Of a stretch of DNA of 64,000 bases, positions 50,800-60,038 are shown in pieces; position 1 is the stretch's first letter; every line of letters begins with the position of its first letter. The stretch is from contig NZ_CP040058.1 in NCBI RefSeq assembly GCF_005280655.1, positions 2,704,001-2,768,000 on the forward strand, written 5' to 3'. The notes beneath the pieces were generated by a model that worked only from the letters and a program-made list of their open reading frames with translations, searched no databases and had not been told where the DNA came from. The DNA comes from Anaerostipes rhamnosivorans (GTDB lineage: Bacteria; Bacillota; Clostridia; Lachnospirales; Lachnospiraceae). The translations under genes and the position numbers were made by a program.

Positions 50800-52072
50800 T
50801 GATTACCCCATTGCTTTCTATTGATACTTTAATTCCTTCTCTTGTGAGATTCCTGAAAAATGCTTTTTGCAGATAGCTTTCCTGGAATACAGACGTAAAT
50901 GTGATAACAGCCTGGTCCTGATAGCTTAACATGGCGCATTTGATCTCCTGGGTCTTAAAGACTCCCATCATCACGTGGAACTGTTCGATTTCATTTTCAT
51001 ATTCAGACAGCACCTTGATCTGCCCCAGGTTGGACAATGTCGTTGTAGCTGATTTGCTGGATCGCCGAAACGTATAACTGAGTCCAAGGTTTTTGATGAA
51101 CAAAGGCAGTATCTTGATCAGGCGATTCTTCTGTGCAGCTACATTATATGCCAAGGTCTCCTCAATTTTAGTTTTTGTTATCTTTTCATCCATCTGCTGA
51201 CTGACCAGAGAGAGTACTTCTTCAAACGTGTGCTTCTCACCATGGGAGAAAAATTCAATCAGAGTTACTGCAAAAAAATTGCTTGTTGTGCTGGAATCAA
51301 AAAATGCACGCAGGTTGACAGGCAGATTAATACATATAGGATGCGGTTCTTCCTGCCTATTTAAATATTCCTCATAGATACTGAAGATCAACACTGCCGT
51401 CAGGTATTTTGTAACACTGACTTTATATTTTTTACAAGTTTTTTTTAAATCCTTTAAATCCACATACCCATGGATCACACTGATCCCAGATCCGTAAATT
51501 TTCCGTCCTCTGATCTGATATGCCTTCTTGGTGCTGTAGCTTTTCCCTTTTTTCTTCCTGTAATGTTTTATATAGCTGTCTTCCTGGTCAAGAATACATT
51601 CTTCGCTTGGACGATACTTCCCGATTTTCTCGCCGCTCTGTCTCTTGGACAGGTCAATGTAACGGTACGTAAGTTCTTTTAAAAAGGTGATGGCTCCCAT
51701 GCCGTCGGACACCGCATGGAACACCTCCAGATTGATCCGTCTTCCGTAATAAGAGACTCTGAACAGAAATTTTCGCCTCCCATGGGGATCAATATACCGA
51801 CATGGATACTCTGTTTCGTCTTCTACTTCAGATTTATTTTTATTCTCCTCAAAATAAAACCAGAAGAATCCTCTTCTTAGCCGTACTCTAAACACGTCAA
51901 ACCATGGCAGGGTATCCTCCAATGCTCTCTGAAGAAGCTCTGGCTGCACTGGCTTCTTCAGAGTTGCTGAAATACGGTATACGTGGCTGATCTCCTTGTT
52001 TGCAATGACAGGAAACAGCTGCGCCGTGTTATCAAGTTTTCTCCAGGTAATATTATCTTCCACTTTTTTCAT
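50786..52072 (-). CDS. condensation-fold acyltransferase (alcohol acetyltransferase-like)
   Basis: A 428-residue protein of the CoA-dependent acyltransferase and condensation superfamily. The active-site motif HxxxDG reads HAVSDGMG near residue 140, and a second conserved region (INLPVNLRAFF, then SNFFAVTLIEF) lies near 270-290. Such enzymes join an acyl group to an alcohol or amine. ATG 52072 follows AAAGGGTAAG; the frame upstream to 52201 covers a terminator and is unlikely to be coding. Partners are a DUF6320 membrane protein and a hydrolase. The substrate is unknown. Confidence 0.75.
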   Translation of the reverse strand: MKKVEDNITWRKLDNTAQLFPVIANKEISHVYRISATLKKPVQPELLQRALEDTLPWFDVFRVRLRRGFFWFYFEENKNKSEVEDETEYPCRYIDPHGRRKFLFRVSYYGRRINLEVFHAVSDGMGAITFLKELTYRYIDLSKRQSGEKIGKYRPSEECILDQEDSYIKHYRKKKGKSYSTKKAYQIRGRKIYGSGISVIHGYVDLKDLKKTCKKYKVSVTKYLTAVLIFSIYEEYLNRQEEPHPICINLPVNLRAFFDSSTTSNFFAVTLIEFFSHGEKHTFEEVLSLVSQQMDEKITKTKIEETLAYNVAAQKNRLIKILPLFIKNLGLSYTFRRSSKSATTTLSNLGQIKVLSEYENEIEQFHVMMGVFKTQEIKCAMLSYQDQAVITFTSVFQESYLQKAFFRNLTREGIKVSIESNGVINEKV

Positions 52073-52100
52073 CTTTCTTACCCTTTTCTTTTTATAAACA

Positions 52101-52130
52101 AAAAGCTGCCAATCTGAATTGACAACTTTT
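52101..52130 (-). terminator. terminator of the SEC-C gene
   Basis: A 13-base stem with G-U pairs (52101-52113 with 52118-52130, loop of four) is followed on the minus strand by five T. It separates the SEC-C gene from the acyltransferase operon. Confidence 0.7.
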
Positions 52131-52146
52131 CGGGCGTTATAATCTC

Positions 52147-52653
52147 TTATGCATTTTTTCCACAGCATTTTTTGTATTTCTTGCCGCTTCCACAAGGACA
52201 TGGATCATTCCTTCCGATCTTTTCGCCTTTTACGACCGTTGTGGATGACTTCTGTTCCTTATATAATTCTTTTCTTCTGTCTTCCGGCAGGATGTCATTC
52301 CACTGCTCCAGCTCATACAGCCATTCTGCGCGGCATGCAACCATGTTATAGTATAATTTCTCAAAATCAATGTCCAAGGTTACCTCTGTATCCTCTTCCA
52401 TCTCTTCGATCGGATTCGGAGTCTTCAGACTGTCGTTGATCCCATCCAGAAATCCGACAAAAAACTGAAGTTCTGTCTCATACTTTTCGGCCAGCTCTTT
52501 TACAGTTCCTTTTTCCACAGAGTCTTTATCTGATAATAATTTTACATAAATCTCTTTTTCTATTCCGAAATAAGAAAGCCAGAACTGCTGCCCTTCCTGT
52601 GTACGGTCGTCAAACTTATATGCGTAGTCACGCCATTCCTGTAGTAATCCCAT
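52147..52653 (-). CDS. SEC-C motif protein
   Basis: A 168-residue protein with a helical N-terminal region and a C-terminal SEC-C zinc-binding motif ([18 protein letters not shown]), the same metal motif as the SecA tail. Free SEC-C proteins are widespread and poorly characterised; some interact with ribosomes or SecB. The acidic middle part ([14 protein letters not shown]) is followed by [16 protein letters not shown] 52653 follows AAAGGATGGATAAATC. It is monocistronic. Confidence 0.85.
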   Translation of the reverse strand: MGLLQEWRDYAYKFDDRTQEGQQFWLSYFGIEKEIYVKLLSDKDSVEKGTVKELAEKYETELQFFVGFLDGINDSLKTPNPIEEMEEDTEVTLDIDFEKLYYNMVACRAEWLYELEQWNDILPEDRRKELYKEQKSSTTVVKGEKIGRNDPCPCGSGKKYKKCCGKNA

Positions 52654-52689
52654 GATTTATCCATCCTTTAATTGATTATATTGCTTTCG

Positions 52690-52852
52690 TGATACTTATG
52701 ATACTATAACAAATTTAAAATATTTTTTCAATCTGTGAATAAAAAAAATTACAGAGGACATACTGTTAATGTCTGATCGAGAGATTGGATTACTTATCCT
52801 CCCCTTGACATGCAGGGAGCCTTGGGTTACAGGGCTTTCTGCATGTTTTTTT
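52690..52852 (+). ncRNA. candidate small RNA in a protein-free gap
   Basis: In the 270-base gap between two leftward genes, a hairpin at 52808-52846 (ACATGCAG with CTGCATGT and inner AGCC/GGCT pairs) is followed by seven T on the plus strand only, a rightward terminator with no gene to serve. Upstream are short stems GACAT/ATGTC and GGAT/ATCC, and a weak promoter (TTGCTT, 18 bases, TATAAC near 52680-52709). No open frame is present. A rightward small RNA is the simplest reading. Confidence 0.35.
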
Positions 52853-52923
52853 GATATATCTGTACCATCAGCGGTACTTCCGGACATCTGATAAATGCCA
52901 GACCTATCTAGGTACATTTTATT

Positions 52924-54252
52924 TTACTTATGCAGCTTACTGTTTTTCCATCCTTCCTCAATCGCCGCATTACAATCTGTATCAATTGCTTTTGCTGCCG
53001 CTTTCGGACTTTCCTCCCCGGTAAGTAATTTATGAATATGTTTGTAAAATACGTCACGCACGCCGCGCCAATTCGGATTATTTGCTGTAAAATCCACTGT
53101 ATTAGAGATGTTATCGTTATATGCCTTCTGCATAAAGATATGATCACTTACACGCTTTGTAGTGGCAGCACTAGAAGGAAGGCCAATCTGTGCATAATCC
53201 ATTAATTCATCGTTGGAATAAAAATATTTTACAAATTCCTTGGCTGCTTTTAGCTTTGTTTTATCTCCATTGTCAAAAACCTCAAATCCAGTGACAAAGG
53301 AAGTATTATATCCCTTTCCGTTTTTGCTCGGAAAATTAACAAAACCCGTAGTTTTTAAATCCATATTAATTGCAGTGGCACTATTTGTCTGGTCAATTGC
53401 TAATTGATTATTTAGGAAAAGATTATTACAGTCATTAATCTCTAGATTTTCACATCCCTCAGGAAAGTATCCTTTTTTATACGAATCAACAATCCACTCG
53501 AGTGCAGCGACCCCCTCTTTGGTATTCACATGGAAACGGCCTTTTTTATCAAAAAATTTGCTGCCCTGACTGCGTAACAATGTCATGATATGCGTGTCAC
53601 CCTGATCGTTTTTGGCATACATCAGCATAGGATAAGACATCTCAGGCAGTTTTCTTTTTAATGTGGACAGAATGATTTCCCAGTCCTTGAGGCTCCAGCT
53701 CTGGATTTCCCCTTCTTTGCCTATGTACTTGTCCAGTCCACATTTACGGAAAATTTTCCTGTTAAAGCACAGGGTATTTTGTAGACTGTAGAAGGGAAGC
53801 ATATAGGTTTTACCGTTCACCTGGCTCATTTTCATTACCGTACTGTCAAGATCATTTTTCATTTTATCAGTAATAATGTCATCTAGAGGCACTACGCGCC
53901 CTGTATGAATGTATCCAGCCATATTAAAATAGCCTTCAAACAATATATCAGCGGCATCTTTCTTGTCAAAACAGCCTGTGATATATTCATCCTCCTCAGT
54001 ATAGCCAAACTTTACTACATTTACCGTGACCTCAGCTTCGGTATACTGAGCCGCAAAATCTTTGCCTGCCTGAACCAGCATATCATAAGCATCTGTAACA
54101 TCTGTGTCTGCATTTGCCACCGTAAGCGGCGGAAGTTTAATCGTCAGCGTCACTTGTTTTTTCTCTGCCTTTTTGGCTGTACAGCCAGACATAATACTTA
54201 GAAGCATTACAAACAGCAATCCTCCGGCTAGAATCCTTTTCCATCTTTTCAT
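52924..54252 (-). CDS. extracellular solute-binding lipoprotein
   Basis: A 442-residue family 1-type substrate-binding lipoprotein. The signal peptide MKRWKRILAGGLLFVMLLSI ends at MSGC (Cys24), which would be lipidated. The mature protein has the ABC sugar-binding layout (VTLTIKLPPLTV, then FNMAGYIHTGRVVPLDDI and FVTGFEVFDNGD). No permease or ATPase genes are nearby. It lies 17 bases after a hybrid histidine kinase with an extracytoplasmic sensor, so it may deliver a ligand to that sensor. ATG 54252 follows AAGGAGGAATGG. Confidence 0.85.
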   Translation of the reverse strand: MKRWKRILAGGLLFVMLLSIMSGCTAKKAEKKQVTLTIKLPPLTVANADTDVTDAYDMLVQAGKDFAAQYTEAEVTVNVVKFGYTEEDEYITGCFDKKDAADILFEGYFNMAGYIHTGRVVPLDDIITDKMKNDLDSTVMKMSQVNGKTYMLPFYSLQNTLCFNRKIFRKCGLDKYIGKEGEIQSWSLKDWEIILSTLKRKLPEMSYPMLMYAKNDQGDTHIMTLLRSQGSKFFDKKGRFHVNTKEGVAALEWIVDSYKKGYFPEGCENLEINDCNNLFLNNQLAIDQTNSATAINMDLKTTGFVNFPSKNGKGYNTSFVTGFEVFDNGDKTKLKAAKEFVKYFYSNDELMDYAQIGLPSSAATTKRVSDHIFMQKAYNDNISNTVDFTANNPNWRGVRDVFYKHIHKLLTGEESPKAAAKAIDTDCNAAIEEGWKNSKLHK

Positions 54253-54269
54253 CTTGACCCATTCCTCCT

Positions 54270-56378
54270 TCACTTTATCTTGTTGAGTTTCTCCATGAGC
54301 TTACGGACGTCAATTGGCTTTGCAATAAAGCCATCCATTCCACTTTCCAGTGCCATATCCTGATCTTCCTTAAATGTATTGGCCGTACAGGCATAGATAA
54401 TAACCGTCTTCGCATCTGGCCGGTTCAGCATACGGATCGTTTTTGTTGCCTCATAGCCATTTCTGACAGGCATCTTTACGTCCATCAAAATAACATCAAA
54501 ATCATAAAGGGACGAGTCTCTGAACATTTCCACAACCTGTCCGCCATCGGCTGCACGGGTCGCGGTAAATCCTGCTGTACTTAACATCTCCATTAAGATT
54601 TCTGCATTTAGATCATTATCTTCAGCAATTAAAACCTTTAAACTCCTTTCTTTTTTTTCTTTTGCTGGCGAACATTCTTTTGTTGGTATACTCTCTGATA
54701 CACCGTCCGTAACATCTCCATCCATAGTAAATATAAAACAACTCCCTTGGCCAAGCTTACTTTTGACGGATAAAGTTCCTCCCATCTGCTTTACCAGCAA
54801 AGAGCTGATGGACATTCCCAGTCCTGTGCCCTGCATACCTTGTGAAACGGTATTGTGTTCCTGGCTGAACGAATCAAATATTTTTTTCTGGAATTCCTCG
54901 CTTATACCGCAGCCGGTGTCTTCCACCTCATAGGTCGTTTTGACCCTTTTAGATCCCAATGCAGATTGATATACACGCAGCGTAATGTGACCGTACTCCG
55001 GAGTAAATTTCACCGCATTTCCGAGAATGTTTATCAGTATTTGTTCAATTCTCATCTCATCTCCAATGAGGTATGGGCTTTGAATATCTGATTCCACTTG
55101 AAAAACAATGTTTTTATCTTCCATACGGTTGTACATAATCGTTTCGATTGTAGAAATTAAGCTGTGAATGGAAAATGGCCTCAGAATCAACTCCATCTTA
55201 CCTTCCTGTAACTTTGACATATCTAAAATATCATTGACGAGAGAAAGCAGATACTTAGTAGTTGAATCCGATTTTTCAATATATCCCTTGAGTTTTGCCG
55301 GATTTTTAATATTCTGCTGCATCAAATGGTTCAACCCAACGATTCCGTTGAGCGGCGTACGTATCTCATGGCTCATGCTTGAGAGAAAGTCTCCCCTGGC
55401 CTTTGCCTCTGCCTTTGCTGTTGTAGAAACCATTAATGTACGGATGATAATCAACATCATCAAGCACAGAGCGACCACAACAACTGCAAGCATGATACCC
55501 GTCATGATTACAAATTGATTCGTTTGTTCACTGAACGCTTTTTCGGGAACTGTCAGTACAATGCTCCATTTCGTATCAGGGATGGAAACAAAGGACACCA
55601 CCTGAGCACCTTGATCCTTATAATCAAAATGCTCGATAAATGATTTCCCCTCGTTAAGCCGAGCGGTAATTTGTTTAATTTCCTGTTTTGACAAGTTTGC
55701 ATTTTTTTGGACTTGTTCAAAATAATTGTCAATTCTCCCGATACCTGCGCTGCGGTCAGGATTTACGACATAATTACCTTCCATATCTACAATACCGGTA
55801 TACCCCCGTCCATCAAAGCTGTCAATCTTAAGGCGTTCCTGGATCGTATTAATTTTTGAAAAGCCTATAATTCCAATAAATTGAATGCCGTCTACCTCAA
55901 GCGGTTCACACCGTGTGCCATAAACAAGGTTTTCCTTAACTGCTTCCAAAATATCCAGCTCGTCATATCTCATCACAAACTTCTTTTCACCAGAAAGCAA
56001 TGGATTTATGTAAGCTTTATCCTTGCTGTTTTGAACTGCATTTGTACTGGAATAGGTATTTCCTTCAGAATCCACCAAAAAAATCTTGTCATAGGTATTG
56101 GACACTTGTTCAATATTCAGGCGCTTACACACTTCCTGTACTGTATCGCACCGGCTGGCTTGGATTCTGCCATAAACAGCTGAGAGTTCATTCCACGAAC
56201 TTTTCAGTTCACTTTGAATATTCTGCATGTCATGTCCGGATAATTCTTCCATGGAAGCAATAACTGATGCCTCAGTTGTATGCGATAGTTCATTGATATA
56301 TACCCAGACTGCCAACAATAGAACAATAGGAGTTCCAAGAATAAGCGCTTTAATCAATCCTCTATTCCATCTTTTCAT
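54270..56378 (-). CDS. hybrid sensor histidine kinase with C-terminal receiver
   Basis: A 702-residue membrane kinase. Helix 1 is near residues 9-29, a Cache-type extracellular sensor spans about 30-295, and helix 2 is near 300. The HisKA domain has the phosphoacceptor His in FLSSMSHEIRTPLNGIVGL, the ATPase domain has ILGNAVKFTPEYG and DTGCGI, and a receiver domain (about 585-700) has the Asp in VILMDVKMPVRNGYEA. No separate DNA-binding response regulator is encoded nearby. ATG 56378 follows GGGAGGTGAATCC. It is co-transcribed with the solute-binding lipoprotein and divergent from a GntR-type gene. Confidence 0.9.
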   Translation of the reverse strand: MKRWNRGLIKALILGTPIVLLLAVWVYINELSHTTEASVIASMEELSGHDMQNIQSELKSSWNELSAVYGRIQASRCDTVQEVCKRLNIEQVSNTYDKIFLVDSEGNTYSSTNAVQNSKDKAYINPLLSGEKKFVMRYDELDILEAVKENLVYGTRCEPLEVDGIQFIGIIGFSKINTIQERLKIDSFDGRGYTGIVDMEGNYVVNPDRSAGIGRIDNYFEQVQKNANLSKQEIKQITARLNEGKSFIEHFDYKDQGAQVVSFVSIPDTKWSIVLTVPEKAFSEQTNQFVIMTGIMLAVVVVALCLMMLIIIRTLMVSTTAKAEAKARGDFLSSMSHEIRTPLNGIVGLNHLMQQNIKNPAKLKGYIEKSDSTTKYLLSLVNDILDMSKLQEGKMELILRPFSIHSLISTIETIMYNRMEDKNIVFQVESDIQSPYLIGDEMRIEQILINILGNAVKFTPEYGHITLRVYQSALGSKRVKTTYEVEDTGCGISEEFQKKIFDSFSQEHNTVSQGMQGTGLGMSISSLLVKQMGGTLSVKSKLGQGSCFIFTMDGDVTDGVSESIPTKECSPAKEKKERSLKVLIAEDNDLNAEILMEMLSTAGFTATRAADGGQVVEMFRDSSLYDFDVILMDVKMPVRNGYEATKTIRMLNRPDAKTVIIYACTANTFKEDQDMALESGMDGFIAKPIDVRKLMEKLNKIK

Positions 56379-56454
56379 GGATTCACCTCCCAAATTGTCC
56401 CTTTATTTTGACTGAAAATTTATGGTTGCCAAATGGCTTCTTTAGATATTTGCC

Positions 56455-56475
56455 TTGGCAGTGATACCATGCCAA
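56455..56475. promoter_or_regulatory. inverted repeat in the kinase/GntR divergent region
   Basis: TTGGCA (56455-56460) and TGCCAA (56470-56475) are inverted half sites; a further TTGCCA lies at about 56426-56431. The 267-base divergent region otherwise shows only AT-rich sequence. These are candidate operators for the tandem GntR protein. Confidence 0.4.
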
Positions 56476-56644
56476 TATTTCCACCTTGTCCATATGGTTA
56501 TTTAATATTAAGTATAGCAAAGTAATACTGAAATAGCAACAAACTGTAAAAAATGTAAGGTCCTTTTATAGAACTATCAGCAAAAAAATGATATACTGTC
56601 TGCATAAAAAGGAATTAGTAAATAAAGGATTGGAGATAAACGGT

Positions 56645-58090
56645 GTGAAAAACCATTTAGAGTTACAGCATGTAATCTATAACGTTATAAAAATACAGAT
56701 CAGATTTGGTGCCTACCGTTTTGAAGATCGTCTGCCTACTATAGAGGATGCATCTCAGTATTTTCTTGTCTCGGTCCGAACGATCCGCACAGTTTATCAG
56801 CATCTTGCAAGTGATGGTTACATCACAATCTCCAAGAGCATCGGAGTCAAGGTAAAAGTACAATACAGTGAACAGGAAATTGAGACATATGTCCAGCAGT
56901 TTCTTGCCGAGCATAAAAATTCTCTGTTAGACCTGAGCCGGTCCATGCGGCTGCTGTTCAGCAAAGCCCAATGGCTGGGTTTAAAAAGTATTTCCTCAAA
57001 ACAATTAGATTATTTGGAACAATTATCTACCCAGGATGAGAATCTTTCACCTTATATTGTGATCCTACAACATCAGTTCATCTATGGTGCATTGGGCAAT
57101 GATTTACTCATGCGCCTCGTGTGGCAGGTGTTTATGTTTTTTCTAACACCCTTTTTCAGTGTCCCAGGTAATCTGAAATATCTCACTACAGAACAGGAGT
57201 CTCTGCTACAAATGACTCAGTTATGCAGGGATCAAAATTGGGAATTGCTCAGGACCTCTACTGAAATATATCAAGAACAAAAATACCATGCTTTAAGAAA
57301 TTTTTATAAAAACAGGAATCTATTTTCAACTTCCAAACAACAGATTCCCTTCATCTGGAGCAGTTATCAAAAGGCCTCACAAATCTGCTATTCACTGGGT
57401 ATGGAACTGTTAATCGCAATTAATCATGGTTATTATCCTCCGGGAACTTTTCTTCCTTCTTTAAAGACACTGGCAAAAGAAAAACAAGTTTCTATCAACA
57501 CAGTCCGCCGTACGTTTTCCCTGCTAAATAACATCGGTGTGACAAGATCGATCAACGGTGTAGGCACTCAGGTCCTTCCGATTGAACAAATTGCAGAATA
57601 CTGTGATTTATCTCAACCGACTGTCAGAAAAAGGCTTTTCGATTATGCCAAAAGCCTTCATATTCTAACCCTTTCCTGCAGGCAGATCGTTGAGGCCACA
57701 ATATCTTCAATGGATAAAAATTCTATAGAAAAATGGAAGTTAAAGTTAACAGCAATCGCTCAAGTACATCGGCAGGAACTTGTTCCTTATACTATTCTGT
57801 CTCTGTTATCCCAAGATGCTCCTTTGACGGCAGTTAGAACAGTATATACAGAACTCTTTCAACAGTTATTTTGGGGCCATCCCCTGCGAGGTATGTTAAA
57901 GGATCCACAGTCATACACTTCTTTTTATCTCCCCTACTTTGATTTCTTTTTAGAATCTCTGGAGCGTTTTGATGCAGTTGGATTTGCTTCAAAGTTTGAA
58001 GAGCTGATGGAACACGAGATCAAATTTGCTGTAGATCATCTTGTCAGTCTGGGAATAAATGAAGCTTCTGCGCTTATTTTGGATCAATAA
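56645..58090 (+). CDS. tandem GntR-type transcriptional regulator
   Basis: A 481-residue protein with two GntR winged helix-turn-helix domains. The first is at residues 5-70 (QHVIYNVIKIQIRFGAYRFE, then RLPTIEDASQYFLVSVRTIR). The second is at about 245-315 (MELLIAINHGYYPPGTFLPS, then KTLAKEKQVSINTVRRTFSL). The rest is helical with no known effector domain. GTG 56645 follows TGGAGATAAAC; an ATG at 56588 has no ribosome binding site. It faces the kinase-lipoprotein operon across a 267-base gap and may control it. Two DNA-binding heads in one chain are unusual. Confidence 0.75.
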   Translation: MKNHLELQHVIYNVIKIQIRFGAYRFEDRLPTIEDASQYFLVSVRTIRTVYQHLASDGYITISKSIGVKVKVQYSEQEIETYVQQFLAEHKNSLLDLSRSMRLLFSKAQWLGLKSISSKQLDYLEQLSTQDENLSPYIVILQHQFIYGALGNDLLMRLVWQVFMFFLTPFFSVPGNLKYLTTEQESLLQMTQLCRDQNWELLRTSTEIYQEQKYHALRNFYKNRNLFSTSKQQIPFIWSSYQKASQICYSLGMELLIAINHGYYPPGTFLPSLKTLAKEKQVSINTVRRTFSLLNNIGVTRSINGVGTQVLPIEQIAEYCDLSQPTVRKRLFDYAKSLHILTLSCRQIVEATISSMDKNSIEKWKLKLTAIAQVHRQELVPYTILSLLSQDAPLTAVRTVYTELFQQLFWGHPLRGMLKDPQSYTSFYLPYFDFFLESLERFDAVGFASKFEELMEHEIKFAVDHLVSLGINEASALILDQ

Positions 58091-58111
58091 ACCAGGTGGC
58101 TTTTAGATTCA

Positions 58112-58135
58112 GTTATATTTTTTATAAAATATAAC
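58112..58135. terminator. AT-rich hairpin after the GntR gene
   Basis: GTTATATTTT (58112-58121), loop TTAT, AAAATATAAC (58126-58135), a perfect 10-base stem 22 bases after the stop codon. The T-run inside the stem is weak, so it may be an inefficient terminator. Confidence 0.45.
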
Positions 58136-58202
58136 CTCTTGTATCTTCCTGGGCTACCTATTAGAATAGAAGAATCAAATCAATTAGATGGGAGGTTATC
58201 AA

Positions 58203-58943
58203 TTGCACAACATAAAAAGAATACGTCTGGATCATGCGTTTAATATAAGGGACTTGGGCGGCCTGGAAACCACAGAAGGCTCCCTGGTCCGCTGGAACCG
58301 CCTGTTCCGCGGTGACTGTCTTTCCTTCCTGACTTCAGAAGAATGGCAAAAGCTTTTACGCTGCGGTATCGTCTCCGTGGTTGACCTGCGCAGCAGATCT
58401 GAGGCAGAACTCATGAAAGATCAGGTCCCGGAAACTATGCAGTATTTTCACTGCCCGCTTCAAAAAGAAGAAATTGATTTTTCAAATGCTTCTGAGTCAG
58501 CTGCCAAAGCTTTCACCAAAAGCCTCGCTGACGGATATCAAAAAATGGTTACTGACAGTCCTGAACTCATAGCTGCTGCAGTAAAGACTGTCATACAAGG
58601 CTTAGAAAAAGGCGGCGTCTTATTCCATTGCAGCGCGGGCAAAGACCGGACCGGTGTCCTTTCCGCTGTACTCTTGACCCTGCTCGGTGCAGAAAGGGAA
58701 GATATCATCGCAGACTACCAGGTTTCCTTCACCTACAACCAGCGCGGCATCAACAAAGCTGCAGCCAGTCTTCCAGATTATCAGGCGATGCTCCCAATGC
58801 TTAGTTCAGACGCCGGACATATGGAACAGCTTCTGGATCTGTTTCATGAACTGGACCTTTTTCCCTATCTCATGGAGCACGGCCTTGCTGCCCCTGACCA
58901 GGATCACCTGAAGGATTTGGTTTTGGAAAGGATCACACTATGA
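58203..58943 (+). CDS. tyrosine-protein phosphatase (Y_phosphatase3 type)
   Basis: A 246-residue dual-specificity-like phosphatase. The active-site loop HCSAGKDRTGV (Cys-x5-Arg) is near residue 142, and the N-terminal FNIRDLGGLETTEGS, then RLFRGDCLS, is typical of the family acting on phosphotyrosine or phosphoinositides. TTG 58203 is preferred because GGGAGG precedes it; an ATG at 58188 is the alternative. The last codon overlaps the start of a small membrane protein gene. Confidence 0.85.
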   Translation: MHNIKRIRLDHAFNIRDLGGLETTEGSLVRWNRLFRGDCLSFLTSEEWQKLLRCGIVSVVDLRSRSEAELMKDQVPETMQYFHCPLQKEEIDFSNASESAAKAFTKSLADGYQKMVTDSPELIAAAVKTVIQGLEKGGVLFHCSAGKDRTGVLSAVLLTLLGAEREDIIADYQVSFTYNQRGINKAAASLPDYQAMLPMLSSDAGHMEQLLDLFHELDLFPYLMEHGLAAPDQDHLKDLVLERITL

Positions 58944-59125
58944 AACAGACAACAAAAAGAATACTGTCCATTCTTGTCATACTGTCCATCCTTTTGGTCA
59001 TAGGCCTCACACTATACTGTGCCTTTACCGGAAGCCGGGCGTTTTTCGGCATGCTGGCACTGATGTTTTTCTATCCGCTGCTGCTGTGGGTTCTCATCTT
59101 TCTCTATAAAAAAGGACAAAAATAA
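58940..59125 (+). CDS. small two-helix membrane protein (61 aa)
   Basis: The ATG at 58940 overlaps the stop of the phosphatase gene (ATGA), so translation is coupled. Two hydrophobic segments (residues 10-29 and 34-55) are separated by SRAFFG and followed by a basic tail (KKGQK), which suggests a two-helix membrane protein. No family is recognised. It may anchor or assist the phosphatase, but nothing in the sequence proves this. Confidence 0.6.
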   Translation: MKQTTKRILSILVILSILLVIGLTLYCAFTGSRAFFGMLALMFFYPLLLWVLIFLYKKGQK

Positions 59126-59126
59126 A

Positions 59127-59165
59127 ACAGAAGGAGCTTCTCAGTTTACGGGAAACTCCTTCTGT
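59127..59165. terminator. bidirectional terminator
   Basis: ACAGAAGGAG (59127-59136) pairs with CTCCTTCTGT (59156-59165). CTTTT follows on the plus strand and T-rich sequence on the minus strand. It lies between the convergent phosphatase and aldo/keto reductase units. Confidence 0.75.
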
Positions 59166-59168
59166 CTT

Positions 59169-60035
59169 TTAAAATCCAACCACTTGTTTTGTTCTCGGTA
59201 TGTTCGGCTCATCCCCGATCATTCCATACGACCTGAGTGTGGCGATCTCCTCCATATCATCTTTAGATATTTCAAAATCAAACACATCGGCATTACCTTT
59301 GATCCGCTCTATGCTGGATGCTTTTGGAAGAGGAACAACCCCTTTCTGCATGATCCACCTGAGACAAATCTGCGCAACCGTCCGGTCATACTTTTGGGCC
59401 ATCTCTTTTAACAGTTCTCTCTTGAACGCCTGTCCCTGGATCAGCGGGCTCCACGCTTCCGGCACGATCCCATTTTTCTTACAGTAGGTTACCATCTCCT
59501 CCTGGGGGTGCTGCGGATGGAGCTGCACCTGATTGACCATCGGCATGATCTTAGCATGGTTTTTCAGAATCTCCAAATGCTCTATCATAAAGTTGCTGAC
59601 ACCGATGGCTTTGATCTTCCCGGCCTCATAGAGCTCTTCAAATGCTCTCCAGGTGTCCAGTATATCCTGCTCAAAATCATCCTTATGCTCAATGACCACC
59701 GGCCAGTGAATCAGATAGAGGTCCAGATACTCAAGCCCCATCTGGTTTAAGGTTCTTTCAAAGGATTCTTTGGCCGGTCCGTATCCGTGATCTGCGTTGG
59801 GCAGCTTGCTCGTGATGAACAGTTCTTCCCTCGGTATCCCGCTCTCCCGGATTCCCTTTCCCACACCTGCTTCATTGGCGTAGGCCGCCGCACCGTCAAT
59901 ATGACGGTAGCCTGCTTCGATTGCCACTTTCACACTCTCGCAGACCACATCGTCCGGAGACTTCCAGGTCCCGAACCCGATACACGGAATCTTTATTCCG
60001 TTTCTAAGCAGATATCCATCCTGTAAATTCTCCAT
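59169..60035 (-). CDS. aldo/keto reductase
   Basis: A 288-residue NADPH-dependent AKR of the DkgA/YvgN type. The catalytic tetrad is present: Asp47 (GYRHIDGAAAY), Tyr52, Lys77 (ITSKLPN) and His110 (LIHWPV). The cofactor part includes PLPKASSIERIKGNADVFDF near residue 235. It reduces aldehydes or ketoses such as methylglyoxal or 2,5-diketogluconate; the natural substrate is unknown. ATG 60035 follows AAGGAGGAAT and lies three bases after rarA, so the two are co-transcribed. Confidence 0.9.
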   Translation of the reverse strand: MENLQDGYLLRNGIKIPCIGFGTWKSPDDVVCESVKVAIEAGYRHIDGAAAYANEAGVGKGIRESGIPREELFITSKLPNADHGYGPAKESFERTLNQMGLEYLDLYLIHWPVVIEHKDDFEQDILDTWRAFEELYEAGKIKAIGVSNFMIEHLEILKNHAKIMPMVNQVQLHPQHPQEEMVTYCKKNGIVPEAWSPLIQGQAFKRELLKEMAQKYDRTVAQICLRWIMQKGVVPLPKASSIERIKGNADVFDFEISKDDMEEIATLRSYGMIGDEPNIPRTKQVVGF

Positions 60036-60038
60036 GGC

